A stretch of 64,000 nucleotides of DNA from Dermanyssus gallinae (taxonomy: Eukaryota; Arthropoda; Arachnida; Mesostigmata; Dermanyssidae): assembly GCA_003439945.1 (NCBI GenBank), contig QVRM01004813.1, positions 27,792 through 91,791 of the forward strand, given 5' to 3'. The notes below the pieces were generated by a model that saw only the letters and a program-made list of their open reading frames with translations, was not told the origin of the DNA and searched no databases. Of this stretch, positions 40,504 to 52,164 are shown one piece after another. Within the stretch, counting starts at the first letter, position 1. Each line of letters opens with the position of its first letter. A program made the position numbers and the translations under genes.

Positions 40504-40892
40504 CTGTCAAAGCACAGAAAACAAAGACACAGATTAAAAGCCATTATAAACAAAGACATGCTCATCAAAAACGAACAAGAATACTTCTAATAGACTGACT
40601 AGAAGGCCTAAAAGGGAGAACATCGGATGCAGAGACAACGAGAAACGACACATTCTGTATCCATACGTGATCGATGACAAGCGTCGTCGTAGAGGACTTT
40701 AAACTATGCACTCTGATACATACGTTCAGATTAGTAATCAATTTGATAAGTAATGAGCATTTAAAGTAGTTCATTGCAGAGGCAAAAATGTGCATGAACG
40801 CGTAGCCAATGCAACTTGCGACATTGCTGGTCGGTCGAGACAAAACGAAAATGGCGAAAGCGTTTAAACGCACGAATAAACATATCATTACA

Positions 40893-41216
40893 TACATAAT
40901 AGCTTTATTAACCGATGGTTGGTTTACAATAGTGCACGTACAGAGAAAGCACACATTCACATATACATATATTTATCACGGTTCTAAAAGTCGAGTCAAC
41001 GGAACTGCTCGATAGCATTGTTGAAGGTGATATAAGTCACACTGTCTCCCGCAGAGTTTGCACAAGCATAACGAGGAAATTTAATGGAACTTCTCTCGAA
41101 TACAGATCTTCATGTGGAAGTCATGTACAGCAATTCGTGCAATTAGGTGTCTATTCTCAAAGTTGCAGCGCTTCCACGAACTACACGTCATTGCCTGGGT
41201 TTCATAAAAGAACGGG
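40893..41216 (-). mobile_element. 5'-truncated LINE copy (copy 2) with target-site duplication
   Basis: About 325 bp aligns without gaps to 12042-12367 with roughly 20 mismatches. It begins with the same 3'-end sequence (TACATAATAGCTTTATTAAC on the plus strand) and stops where the RT ORF starts, as expected from incomplete reverse transcription. TCATTACA occurs on both sides (40885-40892 and 41217-41224), an 8-bp target-site duplication. It lies in the receptor intron between the TM4 and ECL2/TM5 exons and has no coding capacity. Confidence 0.85.
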
Positions 41217-42125
41217 TCATTACAATTACTAATTTAGTCCGAAAAGCAGACGTACAAAAGGAGAAAGTGGTCCCTAATAGGCTTAAGGTTTTCTCTCCGC
41301 CAAAAATCTGAGATTCCAAGCGTTGCGGAAGACCAAGACGCGTAATGGGATCACAAATCGCGATGTTGATGTTGTTATTATTTCTGAATAGGAGGCGTTT
41401 CTTTGCAACTAGTTATTTTCCTGCTGCTCTCGTTCTTTCAACATCCTACCTGGATATTATAATTGTCTCTCCACCTTGCATCGTCAACTCATCGACTAAC
41501 TTAGCGTATCGTCACTTTGCTCGGACGCTTGGCTAATCTGCTTGACGGCACTCATTTAAATAAATCGAATAATAGTGCTAATCATTATGGTAACAATAAT
41601 TCTTGAATTTTTTAAATATAAATTTATAATTATAACTGACATTTGTTCATAACAAAACCATTATTAAAAAACGTGCGCTCATGTTGCTCTGCACATCAAC
41701 AGATCTTTCGGCAAACATCCTTCTGGCAACTCCTCGTGAAAGCTTCAGTGCGCGATTGAAGAGTTGACGCAATCAGGATGTTATTGGTCGCGTTTCTCTT
41801 GTGAGGTCGTTGCCTAGAGCCGCTCATCAATTCCAGCCAAACTATTCCAAGCCGACGGACACTAACATTTAATCGTGGTAAAGTGTGTGTGTGTGTGTGT
41901 TTGTAAATATGTCGCTTCACGAGATCTCGCTGGATAGATCATGCTACATAGTAATATACTGCAGGATTGCACCTCTTGCCGCACGACACCGTTAATGGCG
42001 CACGTCATGACGAGACCTGCTATTTTGGTATAAGTATGTTAGCTGTGCATGCTGCCCACTGATACGCATTCTCACCGTATAAAAGCACTCTTCGTTCGAA
42101 CATGGCAATGCCTACTCTCCATCCA

Positions 42126-42876
42126 CTAGCAACACATAAATTGTTTTCCTTCTAGCTTAGTTCCAACGAGTTGGCACGAACATGTGTCGAGCCGTGAACC
42201 AGCACAAAGCGCTTCCTGCCAGATAGTGCCCAGATCTGACTTGCAGATCGACAAAATGGTTGCATAGATTGGCACAGTGGCGGTTTGGCCCGACCTTTCT
42301 GTGTGTCCTGTAAGCTGCTTATTTATCGGCCGTGTTTTCGGGAACGCAGTATTGCTTAGAAGTTCCTGCTTTAATATTTCGTCAAAAATGATTACAGGAC
42401 GTCGTTTGTTAACGCACTGGATGAGCTCTGATATCTTCGTCGCTAAGTGTCTCTCTTTCTTCACATTAACGTCCTCGGACAAATAGTTCGCACATCGTCT
42501 GCTTGCAGTGTACAGTGTGAACGCACATAGGCTGCTTATGTCACGAAAGATCGCTTTCCAATTCTTGTCAAGCAGTGTATTGTCGTTCAGGCACAAAAAT
42601 GGAATTGCAGACTTATTTGCCTCCAAAAATTACCCACTTTTTGATCGTTTGTGATCTGAAGAATAGTTCGATTCCCTTGTTGATTAGTGTCTCCATGACA
42701 ATAGGCACAAAAATATATTTTGTTCGAGTCCAGCGTATTATATTCCGTTTTCTGGCTTCCGCGTGCTTCGCTACCCACCCCGACTCAACTGAGTTGTGAT
42801 GTAAGCAGGAAGCTGCGGTTGTGCACGAGACCGTTGCAACCGAAGCTAAGGATTTTTTTATGTGACCATAATTCAA
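42126..42876 (-). pseudogene. Degraded retroelement-like coding segment, unassigned
   Basis: The minus frame at 42876-42616 includes HAEARKRN and KYIFVPIVMETLINKGIELF, which resembles the C-terminal 'KY..F.P.A.ETLG..G' block of RLE-type LINEs (compare HEFCPLAFETMG at 29.5 kb). A following 166-codon ORF (42626-42126) has no family I recognise. Part of it (CANYLSEDVNVKKERH, ELIQCVNKRRPVIIFDE) is repeated in decayed form at 43301-43480. The whole lies in a receptor intron. Confidence 0.4.
42346..42545 (-). repeat. Duplicated unknown coding segment, copy A
   Basis: This aligns to 43301-43480 in the same orientation. Shared blocks include CAGTATTGCTTAGAAGTTCC (copy A), GCACTGGATGAGCT and a CACATCGTC...GTACAGT...GCTGCTTATGT series. 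Copy A keeps an open minus-strand frame, and copy B is shorter by about 20 bp and interrupted. The repeated protein piece ends ELLSNT. Origin unknown. Confidence 0.65.
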
Positions 42877-43300
42877 CGGTCACTCCATCAGGGCTTGCTT
42901 CAGCAGCGGACACTACATTTTTCTGTTCAAGTGTAGATGGTATACCGGCTTTCCTAAGAGACCATATCTATAGGAATCTACCATTCGACCACTCAATTTG
43001 CACAGAAATGGCTCGCAGACAGAAGCGGCAATCCTAAGTGCTGACATCATGCGGAATAAGTTAGAATCCAACATGGTGCCGAGCTGAGGTTAAGGCAAGA
43101 CTCTAAGCCAACCCATTTATTTTTCTTATTATCCCTATTATACAGCTGGAGGTCATAAATGTTTTTGATAGGACACTAAACCCTATCATTTAGCTTTGTA
43201 GTTTCCTAAGAGTTTCTCCACCGCCTAACGAATGCCGAATGAGAACGTAAGGCCACCTTCCTGTTCCTCTAACACAATCGGCCAATCACTTTTGGGGACA

Positions 43301-43480
43301 CGGTATTGCTTAGAAGTTCCAGCTCACATATTTCCTTGAAAACAGATTTCAGGCCACCGTTCGGCTAAGCACTGGATGAGCTTTGCGCTTTCTCTTTAAT
43401 GTCCTTGGGGACATAGTTCACATATCGTCAACCTGGAGTCCACTGTACAGTTTGAAAGCTCATAAGCTGCTCATGTAACA
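43301..43480 (-). repeat. Duplicated unknown coding segment, copy B (decayed)
   Basis: A diverged partner of 42346-42545, about 0.95 kb away in the same orientation. Reading the minus strand across frames gives SSL, AFKLYS, RYVNYVPKDIKEK, LIQCLAERWP and ELELLSNTVSPK. These match SSLCAFTLYT, RCANYLSEDVNVKKE, LIQCVNKRRP and KQELLSNTAFPK of copy A. It contains stops and frameshifts. Confidence 0.6.
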
Positions 43481-43509
43481 TCAAAGGCCAACGTTGTTTC
43501 GCCTTGGTA

Positions 43510-43760
43510 TTTCTTATCTGGTGTCAAGTCTACAGAGCCCATTTAACGTGTGGTACCTGAATGATGCAAAAGAACAAGCTTTCCAATAGCCTTCGGTGAC
43601 CTTGGTATTAGAAGGGCTACGCACCTCCCTGCAGCCTGAAGCAAAGAAAGTATCTCTAGCTGTCAAGAAGCTACCGCTTTATGTGTATTGCTTTGGAGAT
43701 CCTGTGTCCTAGAAGTGTCGGCACCGCGAAGCTTTTGAAGGATATTACGGGGAAAAACAC
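43510..43760 (+). pseudogene. RLE-type LINE RT remnant
   Basis: The plus strand reads SLQSPFNVWYLNDA, nearly the same as SLQSPLNAWYLDDG of the element at 29.5 kb, with the second catalytic Asp region altered. Soon after, another frame reads FGDLGIRRATHLPAA, the 'LGIRRA' motif found further C-terminal in this family. The intervening RT portion is deleted, so this is an internally deleted, inactive fragment in the TM4-ECL2 intron. Confidence 0.55.
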
Positions 43761-44104
43761 GGAGGATAATACTGGCGGCTGATGCGAAGCGATGTTTCAG
43801 AGACAGATGATGTAACTGGCTATTTGTAGAGGGCACATGGCATCATTTATAGGCGCCGTAAACACTAAATTAACTGTAAAAAACGTTTGTTTAATACAAT
43901 AGTAAGAATTAAAGCCTAATAAAAATAGTAATAATTAATACTAGTACTAAGTTTAATCATCAGATAATTGTAACATATATACATATATTAAAATGTCTGG
44001 AACCTGCAGTATCATATATATATATATATATATATATTTCTTTTTTATATGATATCACAGTCTCCGAACGGTTTGGTAAACAAATCTGGTTGAGCGATAC
44101 TTAC

Positions 44105-44168
44105 TCTGTTGTGTTGGTGCCGCTGTAGATCATCGAGCCGTATATGGTGATGAAGAAGGCTGGCATAA
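44105..44168 (-). CDS. GPCR exon: TM4 and start of ECL2
   Basis: A 64-nt exon with acceptor TTACTATTACAG and donor GTAAGT. The first two bases complete valine from the previous exon, then it reads MPAFFITIYGSMIYSGTNTT, and the last two bases (GA) join C of the next exon as aspartate. The GW-x-x-P arrangement at the exon border is the conserved TM4 motif of class B receptors. NTT is a potential N-glycosylation sequon in ECL2. Confidence 0.9.
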
Positions 44169-44224
44169 CTGTAATAGTAATTCCAAATGATAGTGGCTAA
44201 TGACCATTAGTCTCCACGTGGCTT

Positions 44225-44225
<1 letters not shown>

Positions 44226-44292
<67 letters not shown>
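44226..44292. repeat. (CT)n-(AT)n compound microsatellite
   Basis: About 34 bp of CT then about 32 bp of AT, 58 bp upstream of the TM4 exon on the gene strand. Confidence 0.9.
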
Positions 44293-44298
<6 letters not shown>

Positions 44299-46992
44299 GC
44301 CCCGCTCTCACCTCTGTCACTTGATAAATCAGCGGTACACCTGCCGCATCGTGGTACAGCTTGGCTAGAGAGTGTCAAGACACGACGCAGAACGCCTGCC
44401 TACCTCCTACCTACTCTGCGACTACCGTTGCCAAGGAGGTATTATGACTATATGAACTACGATAACTAGAACGCTCTTAGAGAGAGAGAGCTCAGAGAGA
44501 GTAGAAACGTTGAAAACAGCTGCTATCTCTGTCTACGGAATAACAGCTTCGCCGCTGAGTCGACATCGCGCCGATTCTGGCTAGCTGGCTGGGCGGCTGG
44601 GCTTGCGTAGTTGCGTGCGAAGTCCGAAGCACCCCGGCCGCTTGCCCACCAGCGTGTCACCTCGTTACTATATTCCTCCTGCCCACATTTATCATGCTGC
44701 ATGCGTTCGTAGAAGTCGTTGTGCACGCAGCTTGCATATTTCATCTCGACAGACTCGGCCGTGACCAGGGCAGATTAGATACCGCCGCTAGATTGCTGCT
44801 CTTTCTGTCGCTCCCGCTACTGCTGCTGCTGCTGCACGATACTAGCACTAATGAAGCGTTTGATTTTAATACTTTTTTTAACTGCCATTTTATTACTTTA
44901 CACTTCGTTACACCTCATCATATTTGCTCCCGTACTTGCTTTTGTATTAAATGGATCGTTTGTTTGAATGTTTGTTTTTCGCTTCATTGTTTATTCGCTA
45001 CAGCGTAACCTAGCCTTGGGCGGGGGAGGGGGGGGGATGTGAGAGGTGGTTGGCCAAGTGTTTACTACACATGGTGACATCCTAAAATAGGGCCGCGTCT
45101 CTAGTGTATGACATCAATGTAAGGCCGGCGCCGTCAGGTCAAAGACCGTGTTGAGAGTTGAGGCTAGCGGCCTTCTTCATGCGAGAAGGAGACCCGTGAA
45201 GAGCGTGTCAAGGCGCTCCGACGAATGTCTCGTTAATCTGGCTGTACGAAGCAAAGTCCCGTCCTAGCCGAGGGATCGATCTATCAGAGAATACACGTTC
45301 GCGCTCGAACAAGACGGAGGAGTTTTACGTCCACTCGAAGGAAATTATCATCCAACAGAATCCCAGCATAGTGGACGAGATCTGAGCGCTAAAGTGTCGT
45401 TTAACTAAAGTTGGCGTCTGCCCGTGTAAGTGAGTTTAGCCTCTCGACAGCTTTTGAGGCACTTTCTACCAGCAATTGTTAATCCTTCGTGTGGACAAAA
45501 AGGCCTTGTAGAGAGAACTCTGTTTTCAGAGTTTTGCTGACGGTCCGTCGTCGGAAATCTGAGTTAGGCCTTGTTTGCGGACAAAAACAAAAGCTTATAT
45601 GTACATTGTTGGAGTACGATTTCTTATTAATTGTTGAATAGCACACACGAATAAGGCAGAAAAAAAAGGTTGAAAACATACCGATGTAAGTTTTACGACG
45701 CCGGTATTCCGTATAACAAGGCCAAGCTCTAGCGAATCAACTCGAACAATCTAAAATGAGCAATAATGGGGTCCAATTCTGGCTGAATAGCTTAAGGTTG
45801 AGCAGACCTGACAGTGCTTTGCGACCTACTTGGTTAAGGCAAGTCATCATTGATCGATGAACGTGGACGTGGTGCTGTCACGCGTCGTGCGTAAGTTGCA
45901 GGCATTGATGTTCTAATAGGAAAAAGTCGTCGCGGACGCTTGCTCGATGCCATAAGTACTCGATCACGATCTGGACGCTTCGGTGACCGCGGGTCAGAAC
46001 AAAGAGCTTTGCTCAATGTCAACCCACCCGAAGGAAGGGGACATCTGTCGTTACGTTGGACTGTGTATGTTGTATATATGTCTATATTTATAGCTTGCGG
46101 TCGTATGCAGTCGCAAGCTGCAAAAATGGCCTAAGGAATAGTTCGCTAAGGAAGAGGAATTATCTTACAATTGAGGGCTGACAACTAAGACTCCATAGAG
46201 AGAGACGTTGTAATTGTATGTAACAACTGATCTACACTGATTTCGACAGCAGTCCTAGTCTGCACAAATCAAAAAGTTAGAACGACGAGCAAAATTCTTA
46301 CGTCCGGTTCAAAAGACAAGGAAGGAATCGATAATTAGTGTCATTGCGTTACTATCACCAAACAAAGCTATAGGGACTACTAGTAGGAGCGTAAGTAACG
46401 AAGGAAGAGTTTCGCTTTGAGACCAGATGCTAGAATCGAAACCGCTATGAAGAAGAAAAATTGTCGCGTTTTATTGCGCCGTATGGCCGCTAATGTATGT
46501 ATGAGCCGTTTTATCCGAAAAATCGGAAAGACCAGATTTCTCGATAAGAAGATTGTGAATGACGCTCCGCACTATAATTATAATTTAAAAAAAAAACGTC
46601 GATAGCTCAAATTATTTATCGACAACAATAGGGATAGCACCTCCACAGTTTTAAGCTCGCACACCTTGCACTGGCTTAGATGACCCATTAGTTTCTATTC
46701 TCTCGTCCCTAGTGAACATATCGAGAGAAAGGCTGCGACACATTCTTATTGTGCAAAGCACGTCCATATGTTTAAACGTAGAAGGGAATTACATAGCAAA
46801 TTAAAACAAACACACCAGAGGTAAAGACAGCGTAGTAGAGAGAGAGAGATTTACATACTAGAGCAGGGCAGGAATCGATACTTGTACATAAAACATGTAA
46901 GTTACTGCAAAGCGTTAAGAAAGACAAGAAAAGCGTAGCCGATTAGTTCAAAGAGAATTCGTTCACAGCGTTCACGTGTTAATGCTACTAAC

Positions 46993-47143
46993 CCCATCCG
47001 AAGGCGTAGAATGGCAACATCGATTTCTGCTCCTTAAACGCCGTGACCAGTATCTTGTGTAGATAGAAACCTTCGCAGAACATCCACGCATACTGACACA
47101 TCCGTAGATACTTGATCACCAGAGTCAGTGAACGACACAGCCA
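46993..47143 (-). CDS. GPCR exon: TM3, ICL2, start of TM4
   Basis: The acceptor is AACTTACAG and the donor GTTAGT. The exon is 151 nt, 50 codons plus one base. It begins WLCRSLTLVIKYL, whose cysteine would be the TM3 partner of the ECL2 disulfide. It continues YAWMFCEGFYLHKIL, the diagnostic class B TM3 signature (W.L.EG.YLH), and ends KSMLPFYAFGW plus one base, the beginning of TM4. The phase-1 break at the GW of TM4 matches the first two bases of the next exon. Confidence 0.95.
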
Positions 47144-47251
47144 CTGTAAGTTTGCCACAAACGATAAAGTTCAAACAGTGCCGTTTATATAGTAGCCAGT
47201 GTAGATGTGTACCAACAAAATATTGTATATGCAATATGTGCGAAATTCCCT

Positions 47252-47302
<51 letters not shown>
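47252..47302. repeat. AT microsatellite
   Basis: (AT)n in the receptor intron, about 110 bp upstream of the TM3 exon on the gene strand. Confidence 0.9.
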
Positions 47303-47304
<2 letters not shown>

Positions 47305-47706
47305 GGGCGATATCACGTAATGAAATGTATAGAACTGAACACCAGCTCATTAACAGCTGCTGTAATTGACGTACTTGAGCGGAATAGCCCGTAAATATTG
47401 TACGAATCTACCAATAATGGTGAATAAACATCAAACAACAATTATATATATATATATATATACATACATATATTTTTATTTCATTAGTCACCATCTACTA
47501 TATTCTTGTTGACATGATGATATATTTTCTTGATCATGATGTGAACTTCGTTAGCATACAGTAAGTGTACAAGTTAACCATGTGCTTTTAGGTCATGACC
47601 AACGCGTACAATACGCGTACTTCTGAAGTACGCGTGACGTTCTGACGTGAACACACGGCGGTGAAGCACTCCCTCGGACAACGTATATACCGCGGTAGAC
47701 GCTTAC

Positions 47707-48049
47707 AGGCTGAGCATGTGTCAGTTGAAACATTTTCGTCTCGAATTGATTCGAAGCCTAGCTCGGCGTAGGTGCCGTTACAGATCCAGCGGAAGCCCAC
47801 GACGACACGATTGATAGTGCAGCAGTGCGGCTTTTCGTAGAAGGTTGTTGAGTGCCAGCGGTCCCAGCGGTCGTCGAATGATGTCTGTTGGCACCAAAAC
47901 GACAACACGTTCTCGTCGAGCGCGGCGCAATAAATGGTGACGAGAATAGCCCGGCGGAACGGTGAATGGGGCTCGTATCTCCAATATTCGACCTCAGCTG
48001 ACGCTATACGTACGCACGCCAGGTTGGTCGGGTTGGACGTTCGTGATGA
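47707..48049 (-). CDS. Unidentified cysteine-rich exon-like ORF
   Basis: An open frame of over 110 codons on the minus strand, inside the 9.8-kb receptor intron, with a strong donor (CCT then GTAAGC) at its 3' end. Residues include VEYWRYEPHSPFRRAILVTI, then a YCAALDEN...FWCQQ stretch, a DDRWDRWH stretch, PHCCTINR and FRWICNGTYAELGF. The six or more cysteines and many aromatics look extracellular. A possible acceptor (CGTACGTATAG) lies near 47999, which would make the exon about 290 nt. Its phases (about 1-1) do not fit the receptor ECL1 junction (0-0), so it is not simply a receptor exon. Family unknown: it could be a nested gene, an exon of an overlapping gene or a chance ORF. Confidence 0.4.
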
Positions 48050-50789
48050 TTACTCAACGAAGGAACGCTATATGACGAACGTGTGGGTAAATGCTAAATG
48101 TCGATTGCCCGATCCAATAGTGGCGACGGCTGTCGCCTCGGCTTGCGGAAGCAGAAATGGGCCACTGCTGGGTTGTTTGACGCGAAGCCAGCCGATCGAC
48201 AGATCGGGAGCCTAGGCATATCGTAGAGCATGGAGCACTTCTGCCAAAAAAGAAACTCCCGTAGACTGACATTTGTGTTAACGGAACCAGAACTACAAGC
48301 CGTAGTTGACACGGTTGTAATAGGCATTGCAATGTACGTGTAGCCTCCCTACAGTCGAGAGCAACATTCGTTTCCTAGCGAAGTTGCCTTAGAACTCGAC
48401 AATTTTTTTTCTATAAATAAATTGGTATATATATATACCTATATTGATATTTGCTGTTACTTATACATTGGTTACCACTACGTCGACTAGTACTTCTACT
48501 ACGAATAATTCTGAATTGAAATTATAAGTTCTATAGGTTTAAAATAGATATGTTAGGGACGCACACTCCATGCAGTAGCAATTGCTAAATAGATCTGACA
48601 CAACCTTGCCGCTGGCCATTTTTGTAAGATATTGAAGAATACATGCACACTTGGCCGAGAATAACGTAAAATAATTTCTGTCCTGAATACTGATACTCTG
48701 TATTCATAAACTCGTATTTCATAGCGCAGGCAGCGTAGACGATTTTTCTCTGACTCGTTGAGAGCTAGAGCTGGGCGATTTATTTGAGCGACCTGACCGA
48801 CTGACACCGAAACAGTACCATGCGCGTAAATAGAGGCGACTATGAACAGAGAGCATTGCTGGGCTCTGATAATTAGTCTCTGGGTATACACTAGTTTGTC
48901 GTTTATCCATCAGATGTTGTGTGTTATCCGTAAAGTCTTTGCGACACGTAGCCATAGGACGACACTACAGTATCCCCGTCGGCCCTATACTATGCTTGAC
49001 ATTATTCTGCATAAAGCCAAGAGGACGCCCACAAAACTTAACGCCCGTCCGACAGAAGTGCTTAGTTCTGTTGTTGTGTGAAATTGGTAGCGGCATTGGT
49101 CAGTATCCATCCATGTCGTGAAACCCGCTTGGGTTAGATAAAATCATTGTGCATAGTAAACAATGCTACGTAAATTTAGTATGGGCTTTCAGTAACCTAA
49201 AAGGGTAAAGCGCTATGCCTAACCACAACGGTCTTTCACTGACGAGTGAAAAAGTGTGTCAAAGAAACCCTCAACATCGAAACTTCACTATAGGGATACT
49301 TTCATAAAGCCTAAACGTGGTGCAGCTACGGGCTCAAAAAATTTCCTTGGGTTAGCTCTTCGTCATTGAGCAAATTTGCGCCCTGTGCGCCAAGGCACAG
49401 ACCCTGGGTATATGCCTTAATTTTAATCAATCGCAGCAATCGTAATATTATTTCCACTCATCTGCAAAGCAGTATAAACTCATGAAATGACGCTTGTGGA
49501 AAAAATACAACCCTACAAATGGCAAAAAATAGAGTTAAAATGCTTTATATCGTTGAGGGTTGTGTATGCGTAGGCCCACCATTGACTAGCATATCTTAAC
49601 CTTCAACTAGATAGAGGGTTTGTGCACCTTAACCGTCCTCATTTAGAGCAAAGATGACGCGCGCACGAAAGAGAGAGAACATTATCTATACGACGCCTGC
49701 AGATGGTTACAATGGTCAAAAATAGATTTTGAATTCACAAATATTTTCGCTAAGCTTATCTTACTGAAACAGTAAGCCTTTACCAGTATAGCTTTTAAAA
49801 GGAGTCAAACGCAAATATTATGTTGTCTACATTCCAAAAAAATCCTATTGGACCTTGCCCACCAATACTGGGACGAAGCGCTTCCCTATATGCGTCCCTC
49901 TATATTCCAGTCTCTCTCCTTACAAAACAGGCAAGATCCTTTGTAACTTTCGACAAATATTTGCCCAGCCGGCGTGCTGGCATCCTTTAAATGGCAGCCC
50001 ACCACGGTGCCTTTGGCTTAGATCAATAATAGGTGAAAAAAAATACGGGGATCTTTCATAATTATCGACCATCCACCTGCATATCTGTTCGGGCTGTCCT
50101 GCTGATTGTCACGTCCGTGTTGCCATTAGAATTTGCTGCACGTAGCTTTCCGCCGTCCACGTTACGTCGTTATAACCTTACGACGTCGTGTCCGCATCGC
50201 ACCGTAGTAACCATCGTTACAATGTAATTAAGCCACCAATATGCAATTGGTTTTTAAACCAAGCCAGCACTGAGTTCACAAGACAATTTTACACGTGCTC
50301 AGCTAAAGATGCCAAAGACGCCTCTCCCCCGTGCCCCACGCAACGATAATTAACAAAATACTTGTGCTGCAAAATCAACGTACTCCTGCTCTATATAATC
50401 CTATAATTTTTAACAAGATAATTTATCCTTTATAAACAAAAATACAACTGTATATTATTTCACATATTTGCGATATTGCAACGAGTCGGCACTTATCGGA
50501 GTTGCGACATGTATCACTAAACTGGCAAACGGTGCAGTCGAAATTAATTATTTCTTTTTCTTAATGTCAGAATCAGCTTGCTCCTCCAAAACGACGAAAA
50601 AAAGACTTTCGTGCTAAAAACATACAACAACTGATGGATACACGACAAACTCGTATTGTGTTACCCTTTCTGAAAACTACCGCTTGAATTTTCTTCGAAT
50701 TAATAGCAATACGGTCTCGTGCACACCAGGGTTAAGAACCGAGACGTCCTGCATTATCACCCGGTGTATCTGCTCACCAGGCTTTATGC

Positions 50790-51306
50790 AGTGTGAGGGA
50801 GTGACTGACAAGCAGCAACATGGCTTTACTAAGGACAAATTTACAACGCGACTAGCTAAAGTTTCTCAGGATTGGGTCATTTTTATTAACAAAAAGGCAA
50901 CACTTGATTGTGCTTCTTTGATTTTTCAAAGATGTTTGACAGAATGAACCATTTAACAAAAAATAGTCGATGATGACCAACTTAAACAAAAGTTAATTGA
51001 TGATGACGAACTTCATCAAAAATTGGTTAATTAAAATTAGGAGCACACCGTTTCATGGATATTGAGAAATCTAACGAATTGAACGAATTATATCATAATG
51101 ACGGTCTATAAATGCGTTGTTAAGTGTCTTAATGAGGACCACGATTACACACTTGATGTAGAAAAGATTCTCAGAGTAAACAACATTCGCGATTTTGGAG
51201 TAACGGTAACATTGAATTTTAACATTCGCATGGCCGAGAACACTAGTCAGGTGATCTTCATTGAGTGGAAACACCCCATAAAGTGCCGACTAAGTAGAAA
51301 CTGCTG
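50790..51306 (+). pseudogene. LINE reverse transcriptase remnant (CR1/Jockey-like)
   Basis: The plus strand reads VTDKQQHGFTKDKFTTRLA then a W..FINKKATLDCASL stretch, which fits 'L...QHGF...RST...L...W...LD...' of LINE RTs. It continues in broken frames with QKIVDDDQLKQKLIDD and WILRNLTNR, then NNIRDFGVTVTLNFNIRMAE, which fits the 'KDLGVxLDxxLxFxxHI' motif. The catalytic F/YxDD is not readable. Stops and deletions are present, so it is a decayed copy in the receptor intron. Confidence 0.6.
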
Positions 51307-51382
51307 ATGCCGCGCTCTGCTTATAGCAACAGCACAAACATTGAATTGTTTTTGACTTTCATATTAATAAGATTGCTGTATA

Positions 51383-51414
<32 letters not shown>

Positions 51415-51805
51415 GCTTAAAAAGTTCGTAGCTTGGCCTGTCTACAATTTCAGAAAGTTCATGTTGGCTACAACGCCGGAAAGAGATATTCTACAGAAGT
51501 AACCAAAAGAAGTATCATGTAGATTGGTTTCAAATTGCGTTTGCAGCAGGTCACCAAACTGTAACATGTTAAACCCTTTAGTGACAATAGAGCAAAACGA
51601 ATACTGTGCTGTGATAAAAACTTTTTTGAGGCTTAACTTCAATGAAGCCAAAGAGAATTAAAGCCAACTTACATGCAGTTTACGGAACTAATGCACCGAC
51701 TACACATGTACGTACTACGTTTAAAGCGACGTATTATTATTATTATTATGGTTTCTTAACACCCAGGTTGGGTAAAATTATTAACATATACATCAGACAT
51801 AGACC

Positions 51806-51839
51806 ATAATAATGGTGTATGTACATACACCATTATTAT
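51806..51839. repeat. 34-bp perfect palindrome
   Basis: Centred on ATGT/ACAT, with 17-bp arms containing TGGTGTATGT. It lies 16 bp from a second inverted repeat and upstream of the mariner remnant. Confidence 0.85.
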
Positions 51840-51854
51840 AGTGTGATGACAAGT

Positions 51855-51882
51855 TTGATGTGCTTGTCATCAAGCACATCAA
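51855..51882. repeat. Inverted repeat, 12-bp arms, TCAT loop
   Basis: TTGATGTGCTTG and CAAGCACATCAA with a 4-base loop. An overlapping pair GATGACAAG/CTTGTCATC gives an alternative fold. Confidence 0.8.
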
Positions 51883-52164
51883 GCAAAACTAGTACTTCCT
51901 TCACGCCATTGGGTCTTCTCTCGTCTTGCTAGTTCAGCTATTGACTGAACTGCTGGACATGCTGCGGCGTGGTATCTAGCGCACTGGCCAGAGCACCTCG
52001 TGCACCTGCAACGTTCCTGAGAATCGTGGAATTCTTCTTCTGCAAATGCCGTAGTTAAATGTCTGCTCTTATGTCCGGCTGCTCGCCAGGCCGTGCTTGT
52101 CATCGCTACCATAGTATATATTCCTTAATCGATTTCCTTCAATTTTTCAATCAAGCGACGTAAT

